From NCBI GenBank assembly GCA_963785745.1, contig CAWAWR010000017.1, forward strand, positions 124,001 to 188,000: DNA of 64,000 nucleotides, written 5' to 3'. Positions 18,169 to 27,412 of the stretch are shown here, piece by piece (the stretch's first letter is position 1; every line of letters begins with the position of its first letter). The notes beneath the pieces were generated by a model. It worked only from the letters and a program-made list of their open reading frames with translations, ran no database searches and was not told the DNA's origin. The position numbers and the translations under genes were made by a program. Origin of the DNA: VAZQ01 sp963785745. Its GTDB lineage: Bacteria; Pseudomonadota; Alphaproteobacteria; Rhizobiales; Xanthobacteraceae.

Positions 18169-18188
18169 TGTGAGGGGAGTTTCCTAAC

Positions 18189-19463
18189 GTGTCACGCGCG
18201 AATTACTTGTTCACCAGCGAGTCCGTTTCCGAAGGTCATCCCGACAAGGTCTGCGATCAGATCTCGGACGCGATCCTGGACGCGTTCCTCGCCAACGACG
18301 TCAAGCTCGGCATCGCCGACGACAGCCTGGTGAACACGCGGCTCGGCTGCGAGACGCTGTGCACGACCAACAAGATCGTCATCGCCGGCGAAGGCCGCGG
18401 CCAGAAGCCGCTGTTCCACAAACACGGCGACAAGGCGCAGATCAATCGCGAGCTGATCGCGCAGATCGCGCGCGATGTGGTCAAGGACATCGGCTACGAC
18501 CAGGACGGGTTTTCGTTCCACGGCGCCGATGTCGAGGTGCTGCTGCACGGCCAGTCGCCCGACATCGCGATGGGCGTCGATGCCAAGAAGAAGAAAAACG
18601 GCGAGCAGGAAGGCGCCGGCGACCAGGGCATGATGTTCGGCTTCGCCTGCACTGAGAGCGAAGTCTACGAGAAGGGCTCGTTCATGCCGGCCCCGATCTA
18701 CTTCGCCCACAAGATCCTCAAAGTGCTCGCCGACAAGCGCCGCAGCGGACAGATCTTCGACCTCCAGCCCGACGCCAAGAGCCAGGTCACCGTCAAATAC
18801 GTCGACGGCAAACCGGTCGGCTGCACCAAGGTCGTGGTTTCGACCCAGCACAATGCCAACACCCGTAACGGCAAGAAGTACACGCCGAGCATGGTCAAGG
18901 ACCTGATCGGCGACGCGGTCGCGTCGGCGCTGCCCAAGGGCTGGATGCCGGCGAAGGGCTCCGACTTCCTCGTCAATCCGACCGGCAATTTCGTCGTCGG
19001 CGGACCGGACGGCGACTGCGGACTGACCGGACGCAAGATCATCGTCGACACCTACGGCGGCTACGCCCCGCACGGCGGCGGTGCGTTCTCCGGCAAGGAC
19101 CCGACCAAGGTCGATCGCTCCGCCGCCTATGCCGCGCGCTATCTCGCCAAGAACGTGGTGGCCGCCGGTCTCGCCGACCGCTGCACCATCCAGGTCGCAT
19201 ACGCGATCGGCGTCGCCGATCCGATGTCGCTGCTTGTCGACACCCACGGAACCGGCGACGTCGACGAGCAGAAGCTTGCCAAGGTCCTGCAGGAAATCTT
19301 CCCGCTGCGGCCGACCGCGATCCGCCGCAGCCTCAAGCTCAACCGCCCGATCTATCGCCGCACGTCGGCCTACGGCCACTTCGGCCGCGCGCCGGAAAAG
19401 GACGGCGGCTTCTCCTGGGAGCAGACCAACCTGGTGAGCCAGCTCAAGAGCGCGTTCAAGTAA
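18189..19463 (+). CDS. metK: S-adenosylmethionine synthetase
   Basis: Makes SAM from methionine and ATP in the cytoplasm. The start NYLFTSESVSEGHPDKVCDQ, the GAGDQGMMFG loop (preceded by a lysine-rich KKKKNGEQE stretch) and GGGAFSGKDPTKVDRSAAY are diagnostic. At 424 residues it is longer than the ~384-residue enterobacterial enzyme, as usual for alphaproteobacteria, which carry small insertions. It begins with GTG behind GAGGGGAG. SAM made here feeds MiaB, TrmB and the methyltransferase-family protein of this window. Confidence 0.98.
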   Translation: MSRANYLFTSESVSEGHPDKVCDQISDAILDAFLANDVKLGIADDSLVNTRLGCETLCTTNKIVIAGEGRGQKPLFHKHGDKAQINRELIAQIARDVVKDIGYDQDGFSFHGADVEVLLHGQSPDIAMGVDAKKKKNGEQEGAGDQGMMFGFACTESEVYEKGSFMPAPIYFAHKILKVLADKRRSGQIFDLQPDAKSQVTVKYVDGKPVGCTKVVVSTQHNANTRNGKKYTPSMVKDLIGDAVASALPKGWMPAKGSDFLVNPTGNFVVGGPDGDCGLTGRKIIVDTYGGYAPHGGGAFSGKDPTKVDRSAAYAARYLAKNVVAAGLADRCTIQVAYAIGVADPMSLLVDTHGTGDVDEQKLAKVLQEIFPLRPTAIRRSLKLNRPIYRRTSAYGHFGRAPEKDGGFSWEQTNLVSQLKSAFK

Positions 19464-19508
19464 GCGCTCTGCGAAGCAGCAGTTTCTGCGTGATGGCCGG
19501 GCTTGTTA

Positions 19509-19537
19509 CCGCAAGTCGCGGTTTACCCGACTTGCGG
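19509..19537. repeat. Perfect 10-base inverted repeat between metK and trmB
   Basis: CCGCAAGTCG (19509-19518) and CGACTTGCGG (19528-19537) form a perfect stem around a nine-base loop. No T run follows, so it is not a standard terminator. A weaker repeat, AACTCG and CGAGTT, lies just downstream before trmB. Confidence 0.5.
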
Positions 19538-19612
19538 CAGCCAATTTGATAGTAGCGCAACTCGCGCAGGCACGAGTTACGTGTGCCATTCGCGTCTTTG
19601 ATAATAAGCAGC

Positions 19613-20299
19613 ATGCATCCGAGCCAACGTCAGGGCGCGTTCTTCGGCCGACGCAAGGGGCATGCGCTCAAGCCCCGGCAGGCGGCGCTTTTCGACACGC
19701 TGCTCCCGAAGCTCGCGCTCGATCTCGATCGTCCGGCGCCGCCCGATCTGCCCACGCTGTTTGATGGGGCCGGCGAGGTGCGGTTGGAAAGCGGCTTTGG
19801 CGGTGGCGAGCATCTCATCGCGGAAGCGGAGCGAAGCCCGGAGACCGGCTTCATCGGGATCGAGCCGTTCATCAACGGCATGGCGAAGGCGCTCGCCGCC
19901 ATCGACGACCGCGGCCTGACCAACATCCGGCTGCATCACGGCGACGCCACCGACGTGCTGGCCTGGCTTCCGAACGCCGGTCTCGCGCGCTTCGACCTGC
20001 TCTATCCGGACCCATGGCCGAAACGGCGCCATTGGAAACGACGTTTTGTCCAGCAGAACAGCATCGCGCAGATCGCCCGTGTCGTGCGGGGCGGCGGCGA
20101 ATTCCGGTTCGTGACCGATTGGCCTGACTACGCCGCGTGGACGTTGCGGCATCTTGCACGCGCGCCGGATTTCGAGTGGACGGCGGAGCGCGCCGACGAC
20201 TGGCGGCTGCCGTGGCCGGGTTTCACCTCGACCCGCTACGAGGCGAAGGCCAAGCGCGAAGGCCGCGTTCCCTGTTATCTGATCTTTCGGCGCCGCTGA
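19613..20299 (+). CDS. trmB: tRNA (guanine-N7-)-methyltransferase
   Basis: Methylates N7 of G46 in tRNA variable loops using SAM. The protein of about 228 residues shows the SAM-binding segment LESGFGGGEHLIAEA, the motif LLYPDPWPKRRHWKRRFVQ and the C-terminal STRYEAKAKREGR, all characteristic of TrmB. I chose ATG 19613 (MHPSQRQGAFFGRRKG); an in-frame GTG at 19583 would add ten residues. It is followed by the convergent DUF2336 gene, whose stop is only eight bases away. Confidence 0.95.
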   Translation: MHPSQRQGAFFGRRKGHALKPRQAALFDTLLPKLALDLDRPAPPDLPTLFDGAGEVRLESGFGGGEHLIAEAERSPETGFIGIEPFINGMAKALAAIDDRGLTNIRLHHGDATDVLAWLPNAGLARFDLLYPDPWPKRRHWKRRFVQQNSIAQIARVVRGGGEFRFVTDWPDYAAWTLRHLARAPDFEWTAERADDWRLPWPGFTSTRYEAKAKREGRVPCYLIFRRR

Positions 20300-20307
20300 A
20301 ATTATGT

Positions 20308-21399
20308 CTAGCGGCTTGCGCCGTTGGCGGCGGGACGCGCCTGCCAGAACCGCATCACGCGCTGCGCGGTCGCCGGCGACAGGCGTTCGAAATTGGTGAA
20401 GGCGTTATCGAGACCGACCGACGATGCGCCCCTGCTGCCGGAACGCGACATGATCAGCGTCTTGGCGGTGGGCCACTCCCAGCCCGCCGACTTGCAGAGG
20501 ATCAGAATCGGGTCAGGGCGATCGCCGCCCATCAAGCGATCCACCACATCGATCGGGACCACGCAAAGTCTCGATAGCGCCGCGATCATCTCTTCGTACT
20601 TGCCGGCGTTGGCGAATTTAACCAAGGCGCCTTCGTTGAGCTTGCCCTGCTGATGCAGCGCCTCGACGGCACGCTCGGCGGCGGCGTAGTCGCGCGACCT
20701 GGCGGTGCCGACCTCGTGCGACACCTTGGCCAGCACGCGGCGGATTTCCGCCTGCGTTTCGGGCTTGGCGGCGGCGATCAGGCGCTGCTGAACGACCTCC
20801 GTCGCCTTCAGCAACAGTTCGCGAAACAGACGCGGCGGAATATCCGGACGCGTGCCGACTTTCTCGGCCAGGATTCCATCTTCTTCCGCCTGGTTCACAA
20901 GTGTCGTGAAGCTGCGTTCCGACAGCCGTGCCTCGCGATTGTCGGCGACGCTGCGAACGACATGGCGGTCGCCGCGGCGGACCAATTCGTCGGTCACCGC
21001 CTCCGCGATGCCGGTGCGTCCGGAGATCGCGAGCAGATGCGCCTGGCTCTTGGTCTTGGCGATATCGACCAGATCGGCCTCGGGCAGCCGCGGCGACTGC
21101 TCCAGCACCGGACCGGCGACGGCGATGTCGTCGTCCTTGGCGAGCCGCCGCACCGCCTCGAGCGGGGCATTGCTCACGGGCGCTAGGCGATGGGCGAGTT
21201 CGGCGCGCGCCTTGGTCTCGATCTCCTCGATCAGACGCGTAAAGACGCCGTCGAACAGCGCGACGTGTTCCTCGCTGTACTGATCGGCGCCGTTGAGAAA
21301 AAGCGATGTGATGCGCTGCAGGGTGCGCGTGCGACGCTCGGCGGAGCCGTTTTGGAGCACTTCCTCCAATTCCGGGATCAGCGACGCGGGGGCGGTCAT
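20308..21399 (-). CDS. DUF2336 domain protein
   Basis: A 363-residue, mostly alpha-helical soluble protein of the alphaproteobacterial DUF2336 family (N-terminal LIPELEEVLQNGSAERRTRT, then repeated short helical units such as LAPVSNAPLEAVRRLAKDDD). The repeats resemble HEAT-like modules. The family has no established biochemical role that I can cite with certainty. I chose the ATG at 21399; upstream in-frame codons extend into the rimP leader region. Its start faces away from the rimP promoter, so the 305-base interval is a divergent control region. Confidence 0.85.
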   Translation of the reverse strand: MTAPASLIPELEEVLQNGSAERRTRTLQRITSLFLNGADQYSEEHVALFDGVFTRLIEEIETKARAELAHRLAPVSNAPLEAVRRLAKDDDIAVAGPVLEQSPRLPEADLVDIAKTKSQAHLLAISGRTGIAEAVTDELVRRGDRHVVRSVADNREARLSERSFTTLVNQAEEDGILAEKVGTRPDIPPRLFRELLLKATEVVQQRLIAAAKPETQAEIRRVLAKVSHEVGTARSRDYAAAERAVEALHQQGKLNEGALVKFANAGKYEEMIAALSRLCVVPIDVVDRLMGGDRPDPILILCKSAGWEWPTAKTLIMSRSGSRGASSVGLDNAFTNFERLSPATAQRVMRFWQARPAANGASR

Positions 21400-21507
21400 T
21401 CTCGATCCTGCTGGATCGGCGGGAGAATCGCATGGGTCCCGTCGACAGGAACCAGAAATATGCGCGGAATCTGAACGAAGGGTTAGCCAATTCCTACCCC
21501 GAACGGC

Positions 21508-21535
21508 CTTGCGCGGGGGCGCCAAATCGCTATAT
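21508..21535 (+). promoter_or_regulatory. Predicted sigma70-type promoter for the rimP-nusA-infB operon
   Basis: CTTGCG (21508-21513), a 16-base spacer and CTATAT (21530-21535) closely follow the alphaproteobacterial housekeeping pattern CTTGAC-N17-CTATAT. Transcription would begin near 21542, giving a leader of about 160 bases that contains the terminator-like structures at 21569-21626. The rest of the 305-base gap between the DUF2336 gene and rimP shows no coding signal. Confidence 0.55.
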
Positions 21536-21568
21536 TTCGGGCGTCCGCTAAGGACATCTCATAACGGT

Positions 21569-21626
21569 CAGATGCGATCTGATCGGTTTTTGAGAGTGGG
21601 TTCCCCCCGGGACCCGCTCTTTTTTG
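21569..21626 (+). terminator. Tandem terminator-like hairpins in the rimP leader (attenuator candidate)
   Basis: The first hairpin is TCAGAT-GCG-ATCTGA followed within a few bases by TTTTT. The second has arms AGAGTGGGTTCC (21593-21604) and GGGACCCGCTCT (21609-21620) and runs directly into a T tail. Both lie downstream of the predicted promoter and 80-135 bases before the rimP ATG. They would end most transcripts early unless bypassed, as in an attenuated operon, or would release a short RNA of about 85 bases. Confidence 0.7.
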
Positions 21627-21704
21627 TTACCGCGTGGCGGGGACAAAAATGGGCCCGCGAATCGGCCGAAATCCGGGGGTACGTATCGCAGAGACCACGG
21701 TTGA

Positions 21705-22391
21705 ATGATTGAAGCTTATCTGAGCCAGTCGGACTCCGACCCGCGCCTGATTGTCGAGCAGGGCGTGGCCGCCCGGGTTGCGGCCATCGCCGGGCCCGTC
21801 ATCGAGGGCCTCGGCTACCGCCTGGTCCGCGTCCGGCTGTCGGGCCTTGCCGGCTGCACCGTCCAGATCATGGCCGAGCTGCCGGACGGCACCATGACGA
21901 TCGAGGGCTGCGAGGCCATCTCGCGCGCGCTGTCGCCGGTGCTCGACGTCGCCGATCCCGTGGACCGTGCCTACCGGCTGGAGATCTCATCGCCGGGCAT
22001 CGACCGGCCGCTGGTGCGGCGCTCCGATTTCGAACGCCATGCCGGTAGCCGGATCAGGGTCGAGATGACCGTCGCGGTCGAAGGCCGGCGAAAATTTCGC
22101 GGGCTGCTCGTCGGCGTCGACGGCAACGCGGCCCGCCTGCAGCGCGAGGATGCCGCGGACGGCGAGAGCAGCGAGGTGCTGCTGCCGATGGACGAGATGG
22201 TGGACGCCAAGATCGTGCTCTCAAACGACGTCATCGCGAAATCGCTCCGGCGCGGAAAGCAGACGGAGCGCGAGGTTTCCGAACGCGAGAGCCAAACCAA
22301 ACGGAAAGGGCCGGGCAAATACCGGCGTTCCGAAGATTTCCAGCCACTGCCGGCGCACAGCCGGCGTGCAGCTCATCAAGAGGGAGAGTGA
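21705..22391 (+). CDS. rimP: Ribosome maturation factor RimP
   Basis: A 228-residue factor needed for 30S subunit maturation. The N-terminal alpha/beta domain (VIEGLGYRLVRVRLSG, then LEISSPGIDRPLVRRSDFERH) and the C-terminal SH3-like domain (about 95-175) are clear. The extra basic tail of some 50 residues (KRKGPGKYRRSEDF) is common in Rhizobiales. It is the first gene of the rimP-nusA-ylxR-infB operon, three bases before nusA, and sits behind an attenuator-like leader. Confidence 0.96.
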   Translation: MIEAYLSQSDSDPRLIVEQGVAARVAAIAGPVIEGLGYRLVRVRLSGLAGCTVQIMAELPDGTMTIEGCEAISRALSPVLDVADPVDRAYRLEISSPGIDRPLVRRSDFERHAGSRIRVEMTVAVEGRRKFRGLLVGVDGNAARLQREDAADGESSEVLLPMDEMVDAKIVLSNDVIAKSLRRGKQTEREVSERESQTKRKGPGKYRRSEDFQPLPAHSRRAAHQEGE

Positions 22392-22394
22392 CCG

Positions 22395-24011
22395 ATGGCC
22401 GTCAGCGCCAACCGGCTCGAATTGTTGCAGATCGCCGACGCGGTCGCCCGCGAGAAATCGATCGACCGCCGCATCGTGATCGGCGCCATGGAGGACGCGA
22501 TCGCGAAGGCGGCGCGCTCCCGATACGGCATCGAGACCGACGTTCATGCCGAGATCGATCCGAAGAATGGCGAGCTCCGGCTCCTGCGCCACATGCTCGT
22601 GGTCGAGACCGTCGAGAACTCCGCCAACCAGATCAGCCAGGACGATGCACGGAAGCGCCATCCCGCCGCGCAGGTCGGCGACACCATCGCCGATCCGCTG
22701 CCGCCGCTGGAGTATGGGCGCATCGCCGCACAATCCGCGAAGCAGGTCATCGTGCAGAAGGTGCGCGAGGCGGAACGCGATCGACAGTACGAAGAGTACA
22801 AGGATCGCATCAGCGACATCGTGAACGGCATCGTGAAGCGCGTCGAATACGGCAACGTGATCGTCGATCTCGGCCGCGGCGAGGCGATCGTGCGCCGCGA
22901 CGAGTTGCTCCCGCGCGAGGTCTTCCGCAATGGCGACCGCATCCGCGCCTTCATCTACGACGTCCGCCGCGAGACGCGCGGTCCGCAAATCTTCCTGTCG
23001 CGGACGCATCCGCAGTTCATGGCCAAGCTGTTCGCGCAGGAGGTGCCGGAAATCTACGACGGCATCGTCGAGGTCCGCGCGGTGGCGCGCGATCCCGGCT
23101 CGCGCGCCAAGATCGCCGTGATTTCGCGGGATTCTTCGGTCGATCCGGTCGGCGCCTGCGTCGGCATGCGGGGCTCGCGCGTACAAGCTGTCGTGAACGA
23201 ACTCCAGGGCGAGAAGATCGACATCATTCCCTGGACGCACGATCCCGCCAACTTCGTGGTGAACGCGCTGGCGCCGGCCGAAGTCGCCAAGGTGGTGCTC
23301 GATGAAGACCGCCAGCGCATGGAGGTCGTCGTCCCCGATCAGCAGTTGTCGCTCGCGATCGGCCGCCGCGGCCAGAACGTCCGGCTCGCGTCGCAGCTCA
23401 CCGGCTGGGACATCGACATCGTCACCGAGCAGGAAGAGTCGGAGAACCGCCAGGCCGAATTCGAGAAGCGCACGAAACTCTTCATCGATTCACTCAACGT
23501 CGACGAAGTGGTGGGACAGTTGCTCGCCTCCGAAGGTTTCAAGTCGGTGGAAGAGCTCGCCATCGTCGACGAGAAGGAAATTGCCGGCATCGAGGGCTTC
23601 GACGAGGAGACCGCCGGTGAATTGCAGAATCGCGCCCGCGAATTCCTCGCGGCGCAGGAAGCCGAACTCGACAACAAGCGAAAGGAACTCGGCGTGGAAG
23701 ATGCGCTCAAGGACGTCCCCGGCGTCACCACCGCGATGCTCGTCAAACTGGGCGAGGAGGGCGTGAAGACGGTAGAGGATCTCGCCGGCTGCGCCACCGA
23801 CGATCTGTTCGGCTGGAGCGAACGCAAGGACGGCGAGACCACGCGTTTCCCCGGCATGCTCGACGGCTTCGAGCTGTCGCGCGACGAAGCCGAGGCGCTG
23901 ATCATGCAGGCGCGCGTCAAGGCGGGCTGGGTGAAGGAAGAGGACCTTGCGCAGCCGGCCGCCGAAGCGGCGGAAGAGGCCCCGGCTGAAACCGAGCAGG
24001 CGCAGGCCTAA
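22395..24011 (+). CDS. nusA: Transcription termination/antitermination protein NusA
   Basis: A 538-residue RNA polymerase-associated factor controlling pausing, termination and antitermination. The N-terminal RNAP-binding domain covers about residues 1-125. S1 follows (VNGIVKRVEYGNVIVDLGRG), then two KH domains (GACVGMRGSRVQAVVNEL and LAIGRRGQNVRLASQL). Two C-terminal acidic helix-hairpin-helix repeats come next and an Ala/Glu-rich tail ends the protein. The spacing of three bases to rimP and about 20 to ylxR shows an operon. NusA may itself act on the leader hairpins upstream. Confidence 0.98.
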   Translation: MAVSANRLELLQIADAVAREKSIDRRIVIGAMEDAIAKAARSRYGIETDVHAEIDPKNGELRLLRHMLVVETVENSANQISQDDARKRHPAAQVGDTIADPLPPLEYGRIAAQSAKQVIVQKVREAERDRQYEEYKDRISDIVNGIVKRVEYGNVIVDLGRGEAIVRRDELLPREVFRNGDRIRAFIYDVRRETRGPQIFLSRTHPQFMAKLFAQEVPEIYDGIVEVRAVARDPGSRAKIAVISRDSSVDPVGACVGMRGSRVQAVVNELQGEKIDIIPWTHDPANFVVNALAPAEVAKVVLDEDRQRMEVVVPDQQLSLAIGRRGQNVRLASQLTGWDIDIVTEQEESENRQAEFEKRTKLFIDSLNVDEVVGQLLASEGFKSVEELAIVDEKEIAGIEGFDEETAGELQNRAREFLAAQEAELDNKRKELGVEDALKDVPGVTTAMLVKLGEEGVKTVEDLAGCATDDLFGWSERKDGETTRFPGMLDGFELSRDEAEALIMQARVKAGWVKEEDLAQPAAEAAEEAPAETEQAQA

Positions 24012-24031
24012 CGGAGCGAAACGGAACCACG

Positions 24032-24718
24032 ATGCTCGCACATCTGCCGGATGACGCACTCGACGCCGGGCCGCGCAAGACAGCGCACGGCGCGGAGCGT
24101 TTGTGCGCCGCCACCGGCACCGTGCGGCCGGTCGACGACATGATCCGGTTCGTGCTGTCGCCGGAAGGCGCCGCGGTTCCCGATCTCAAGCGGCGGCTGC
24201 CGGGCCGCGGCGTCTGGATCACGGCAACGCGCGCGGCGCTGAAAAACGCGATCGCCCGCAAGGCGTTCACGCGCAGTTTCAAACGCGACGTCCGGATGTC
24301 GCCCGACCTGGTGGACTCCACCGAGCGGTTGCTCGAACGCGCGGCGCTCGACGCGCTCGCTATCGCCTATAAGGCGGGACGCGTGGTGGCGGGTTTCGCC
24401 AAGGTCGAATCGGCATTGGTGCAAGGCCATGCAGCGGCGCTGCTGCATGCATCGGATGCCGCCCCCGACGGGGTGAGAAAGCTCGACGCCACCATGCGCC
24501 GGTGCGCCGATGGTAACCAGACCGTCACGGTTCTGAATGCATTCACCTCGGTACAATTGGATTTGGCATTGGGCCGGGCAAATGTGGTACATGCTGCGCT
24601 GCTTGGCGGTCCCGAAAGCAAGGCGTTTCTGACGCGCGCCAAGCGCCTTGAACGATTTCGGACCGGAGCGGTCGGACCGGCGGCTGAAAAGCCCGAGAAA
24701 TGGGAACGGAATGGCTGA
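24032..24718 (+). CDS. YlxR-family (DUF448) RNA-binding protein with C-terminal L7Ae-like region
   Basis: A protein of 228 residues between nusA and infB, the standard place for YlxR. The N-terminal YlxR domain has RLCAATGTVRPVDDMIRFVL and GRGVWITATRAALKNAI. Bacillus YlxR is short; alphaproteobacterial versions carry a second domain of about 110 residues resembling the L7Ae ribosomal fold (LAIAYKAGRVVAGFAKVESA, then LLHASDAAPDGVRKL). The role is probably in RNA or ribosome metabolism, not precisely known. The stop overlaps the infB ATG by eight bases. Confidence 0.92.
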   Translation: MLAHLPDDALDAGPRKTAHGAERLCAATGTVRPVDDMIRFVLSPEGAAVPDLKRRLPGRGVWITATRAALKNAIARKAFTRSFKRDVRMSPDLVDSTERLLERAALDALAIAYKAGRVVAGFAKVESALVQGHAAALLHASDAAPDGVRKLDATMRRCADGNQTVTVLNAFTSVQLDLALGRANVVHAALLGGPESKAFLTRAKRLERFRTGAVGPAAEKPEKWERNG

Positions 24719-27308
24719 ATCGACGGAAAAGACTGGCGATAAGAAGCTGAGTATCGCCACCACCAAGACGCTGACGCTCAAACCGCGTGGCAGCGACACG
24801 GGGGTGGGACGCCAGAGCTTGAGCCATGGCCGGACCAAGTCATTCGTCATTGAAAAGGTCCGCAGCCGCGGCGCGCCCGGCAAGGCCCCCGCCAAGGCTG
24901 AGCCCGCGCCGGCGGCGCCCGCACCGGCGCCTGCCAAGCGTGCGGCCGGTAAGGCCGCCCCCGCGGCGGCCACAGCGGCTCCGGCAACTCCGGCGACCGC
25001 GCCTGCGCCCAAGCCTTCCGGCGTCGTGCTGCACACGCTGACCGACGAAGAACGGAACCGCCGGGCCCACGCCCTTGGCGATGCGCGTCTGCGCGAGGCG
25101 GAAGAACGCAAGATCGCGGAAGAGGACGCCAAGATCCGCGAGCAGCGCGCTGCGGTCGAGCGCGCCGACCGGATGGCGGCCGAGGCCCGCAAGCGCGACG
25201 AAGAACAGCGCCGCAAGCACGACGACGAGATCAAGCACAAGGCCGACGAGGTCGCCAAGAAGCGCCTTGGCGGCGACGAAGTCGTTACCGCCAGGCCGGG
25301 TGCGCGCCCCGTGGTCGGCCCCGAGGAGGACGACGAGGCGCCCCGCCCGCGGCGCCCGGGCGCGACCGCACGCCCCGCCGCTGCTCCCAAGCCTGCACGC
25401 ACCGTCGTGCAGCAGAAGCCGCGCGGGCGGCTCACGGTCGTGACCGCCTTCAAGGCCGATGAAGAGCCGGAACATTCCGTCGCCGCCTTCAAGCGCCGCA
25501 TCCAGCGGCGCAAGAAGGAAATGTCGCTGGAGCCGAAGGAAAAGCTCACGCGCGAGGTCACCATTCCGGAGGTGATCACCATTCAGGAGCTCGCCAACCG
25601 CATGGCCGAGCCGGCGCGCAGCGTCATCGCGATCCTGATGAAGCAGGGTCAGATGATGAAGATTACCGACTCGATCGACGCCGATACCGCCCAGCTCATC
25701 GCCGAGGAACTCGGCCATACCGTGAAGCGTGTCGCGGAATCCGACGTCGAGGAAGGTTTGTTCGACGTCGCCGATGCACCCGAATCGCTGGAGCCTCGCC
25801 CGGCGGTCGTGACCGTCATGGGTCACGTCGACCACGGCAAGACCTCGCTGCTTGACGCCATCCGTTCGACGGCAGTTGCGTCTGGCGAGGCCGGCGGCAT
25901 CACGCAACACATCGGCGCCTATCAGGTCACGGCGCCGTCCGGCGCCAAGATCACGTTCATCGACACGCCCGGCCACGCGGCATTCACCGCGATGCGTGCC
26001 CGCGGCGCGCGGGTAACCGACCTGGTGGTGCTTGTGGTTGCGGCCGACGACGGCGTGATGCCGCAGACGGTGGAGGCGATCAATCACGCCAAGGCGGCCA
26101 AGGCGCCGATAATCGTCGCGATCAACAAGGTCGACAAGGCGGACTCCAAGCCCGATCGGGTGCGCACGGAGCTGCTCCAGCACGAAATCCAGGTCGAATC
26201 GCTGGGCGGCGAGGTGCTCGACGTCGAAGTCTCCGCCACCAAGAAGATCAATCTCGACAAGCTGCTCGAAGCGATCGGCCTGCAGTCGGAAATCCTCGAT
26301 CTCAAAGCCAATCCGGCGCGGCCGGCCGAAGGCACCGTGATCGAGGCGAAGCTCGATCGCGGCCGCGGCCCGGTCGCGACCGTGCTGGTGCAGCGTGGAA
26401 CGCTACGACCCGGCGACCTCGTGGTGGCCGGCGCCGAATGGGGCCGCGTGCGCGCGCTCGTTTCCGATACCGGCCAGCCGGTCACCTCGGCCGGCCCCTC
26501 GACTCCTGTCGAGGTGCTGGGATTTTCCGGAACGCCCGATGCCGGCGACCGTCTTGCGGTGGTGGGCAGCGAGTCCCGCGCCCGCGAGGTCACCGATTAT
26601 CGCGCGCGGCAGAAGCGCGAGCGGACCGCGGCGCGCGAGAGCGGCATGCGCGGCTCGCTCGAGCAGATGATGGCGCAGGTCAAGACCAGCGGCCGCAAGG
26701 ACTTTCCGCTGGTCATCAAGGCCGACGTGCAGGGCTCGAACGAAGCCATCGCCGGCGCGCTGGATAAGCTCGGCACCGACGAGGTGGCGGCGCGCATGCT
26801 GCATTCCGGCGTGGGCGGCATCACCGAGTCGGATGTCCGACTGGCCGAAGCGTCGAATGCGGCGATCATCGGCTTCAACGTCCGCGCCAACAAGGAAGCG
26901 CGCGAGGCGGCCGAGCGCGCCGGCATCGAGATTCGCTACTACAACATCATCTACAACCTCGTTGACGACGTGAAGCAGGCGATGTCCGGCCTGTTGGCGC
27001 CGTCGATCCGCGAGACGCTGCTCGGCAACGCGCAGATCCTCGAGATCTTCAAGGTGTCGAAGGTCGGCAACATCGCCGGCTGCCGGGTCACCGACGGCAC
27101 GGTCGAGCGTGGCGCCAATGTGCGGCTGCTGCGCGACAACGTCGTGATCCACGAAGGCAAGCTCTCGCAGCTCAAGCGCTTCAAGGACGACGCCCGCGAA
27201 GTCTCCGCCGGACAGGAATGCGGCATGGCCTTCGAGAACTATCAGGACATGAAGGTCGGCGACGTCATCGAATGCTACCGGGTCGAGACGGTGCAGCGCA
27301 CGCTATAG
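24711..27308 (+). CDS. infB: Translation initiation factor IF-2
   Basis: An 865-residue GTPase that places initiator tRNA on the 30S subunit. The N-terminal ~300 residues are low complexity (Ala/Pro-rich, then a charged helical region rich in Glu, Arg and Lys), followed by the IF2N domain (TIQELANRMAEPARSV). The G domain follows with G1 GHVDHGKT at 371-378, G3 DTPGH and G4 NKVD, then beta-barrel domains to the C-terminal YNIIYNLVDDVKQAM region. I chose the ATG at 24711, which overlaps the end of ylxR. The length is normal for the order. Confidence 0.98.
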   Translation: MAESTEKTGDKKLSIATTKTLTLKPRGSDTGVGRQSLSHGRTKSFVIEKVRSRGAPGKAPAKAEPAPAAPAPAPAKRAAGKAAPAAATAAPATPATAPAPKPSGVVLHTLTDEERNRRAHALGDARLREAEERKIAEEDAKIREQRAAVERADRMAAEARKRDEEQRRKHDDEIKHKADEVAKKRLGGDEVVTARPGARPVVGPEEDDEAPRPRRPGATARPAAAPKPARTVVQQKPRGRLTVVTAFKADEEPEHSVAAFKRRIQRRKKEMSLEPKEKLTREVTIPEVITIQELANRMAEPARSVIAILMKQGQMMKITDSIDADTAQLIAEELGHTVKRVAESDVEEGLFDVADAPESLEPRPAVVTVMGHVDHGKTSLLDAIRSTAVASGEAGGITQHIGAYQVTAPSGAKITFIDTPGHAAFTAMRARGARVTDLVVLVVAADDGVMPQTVEAINHAKAAKAPIIVAINKVDKADSKPDRVRTELLQHEIQVESLGGEVLDVEVSATKKINLDKLLEAIGLQSEILDLKANPARPAEGTVIEAKLDRGRGPVATVLVQRGTLRPGDLVVAGAEWGRVRALVSDTGQPVTSAGPSTPVEVLGFSGTPDAGDRLAVVGSESRAREVTDYRARQKRERTAARESGMRGSLEQMMAQVKTSGRKDFPLVIKADVQGSNEAIAGALDKLGTDEVAARMLHSGVGGITESDVRLAEASNAAIIGFNVRANKEAREAAERAGIEIRYYNIIYNLVDDVKQAMSGLLAPSIRETLLGNAQILEIFKVSKVGNIAGCRVTDGTVERGANVRLLRDNVVIHEGKLSQLKRFKDDAREVSAGQECGMAFENYQDMKVGDVIECYRVETVQRTL

Positions 27309-27412
27309 GCGGCGCATTCCGCGGTTGAACCTTTTCCGGTTCCAGGCCGTCATAGGGAAATGGCCGGCGCGAACGGCTTGCGCCGCGCCCGGCCGCGATC
27401 CCGGAGCCCGAC

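Noticed and set aside
18192..19379. 395-codon open frame opposite metK
   Set aside because: Shadow of metK with no motif or ribosome-binding site.
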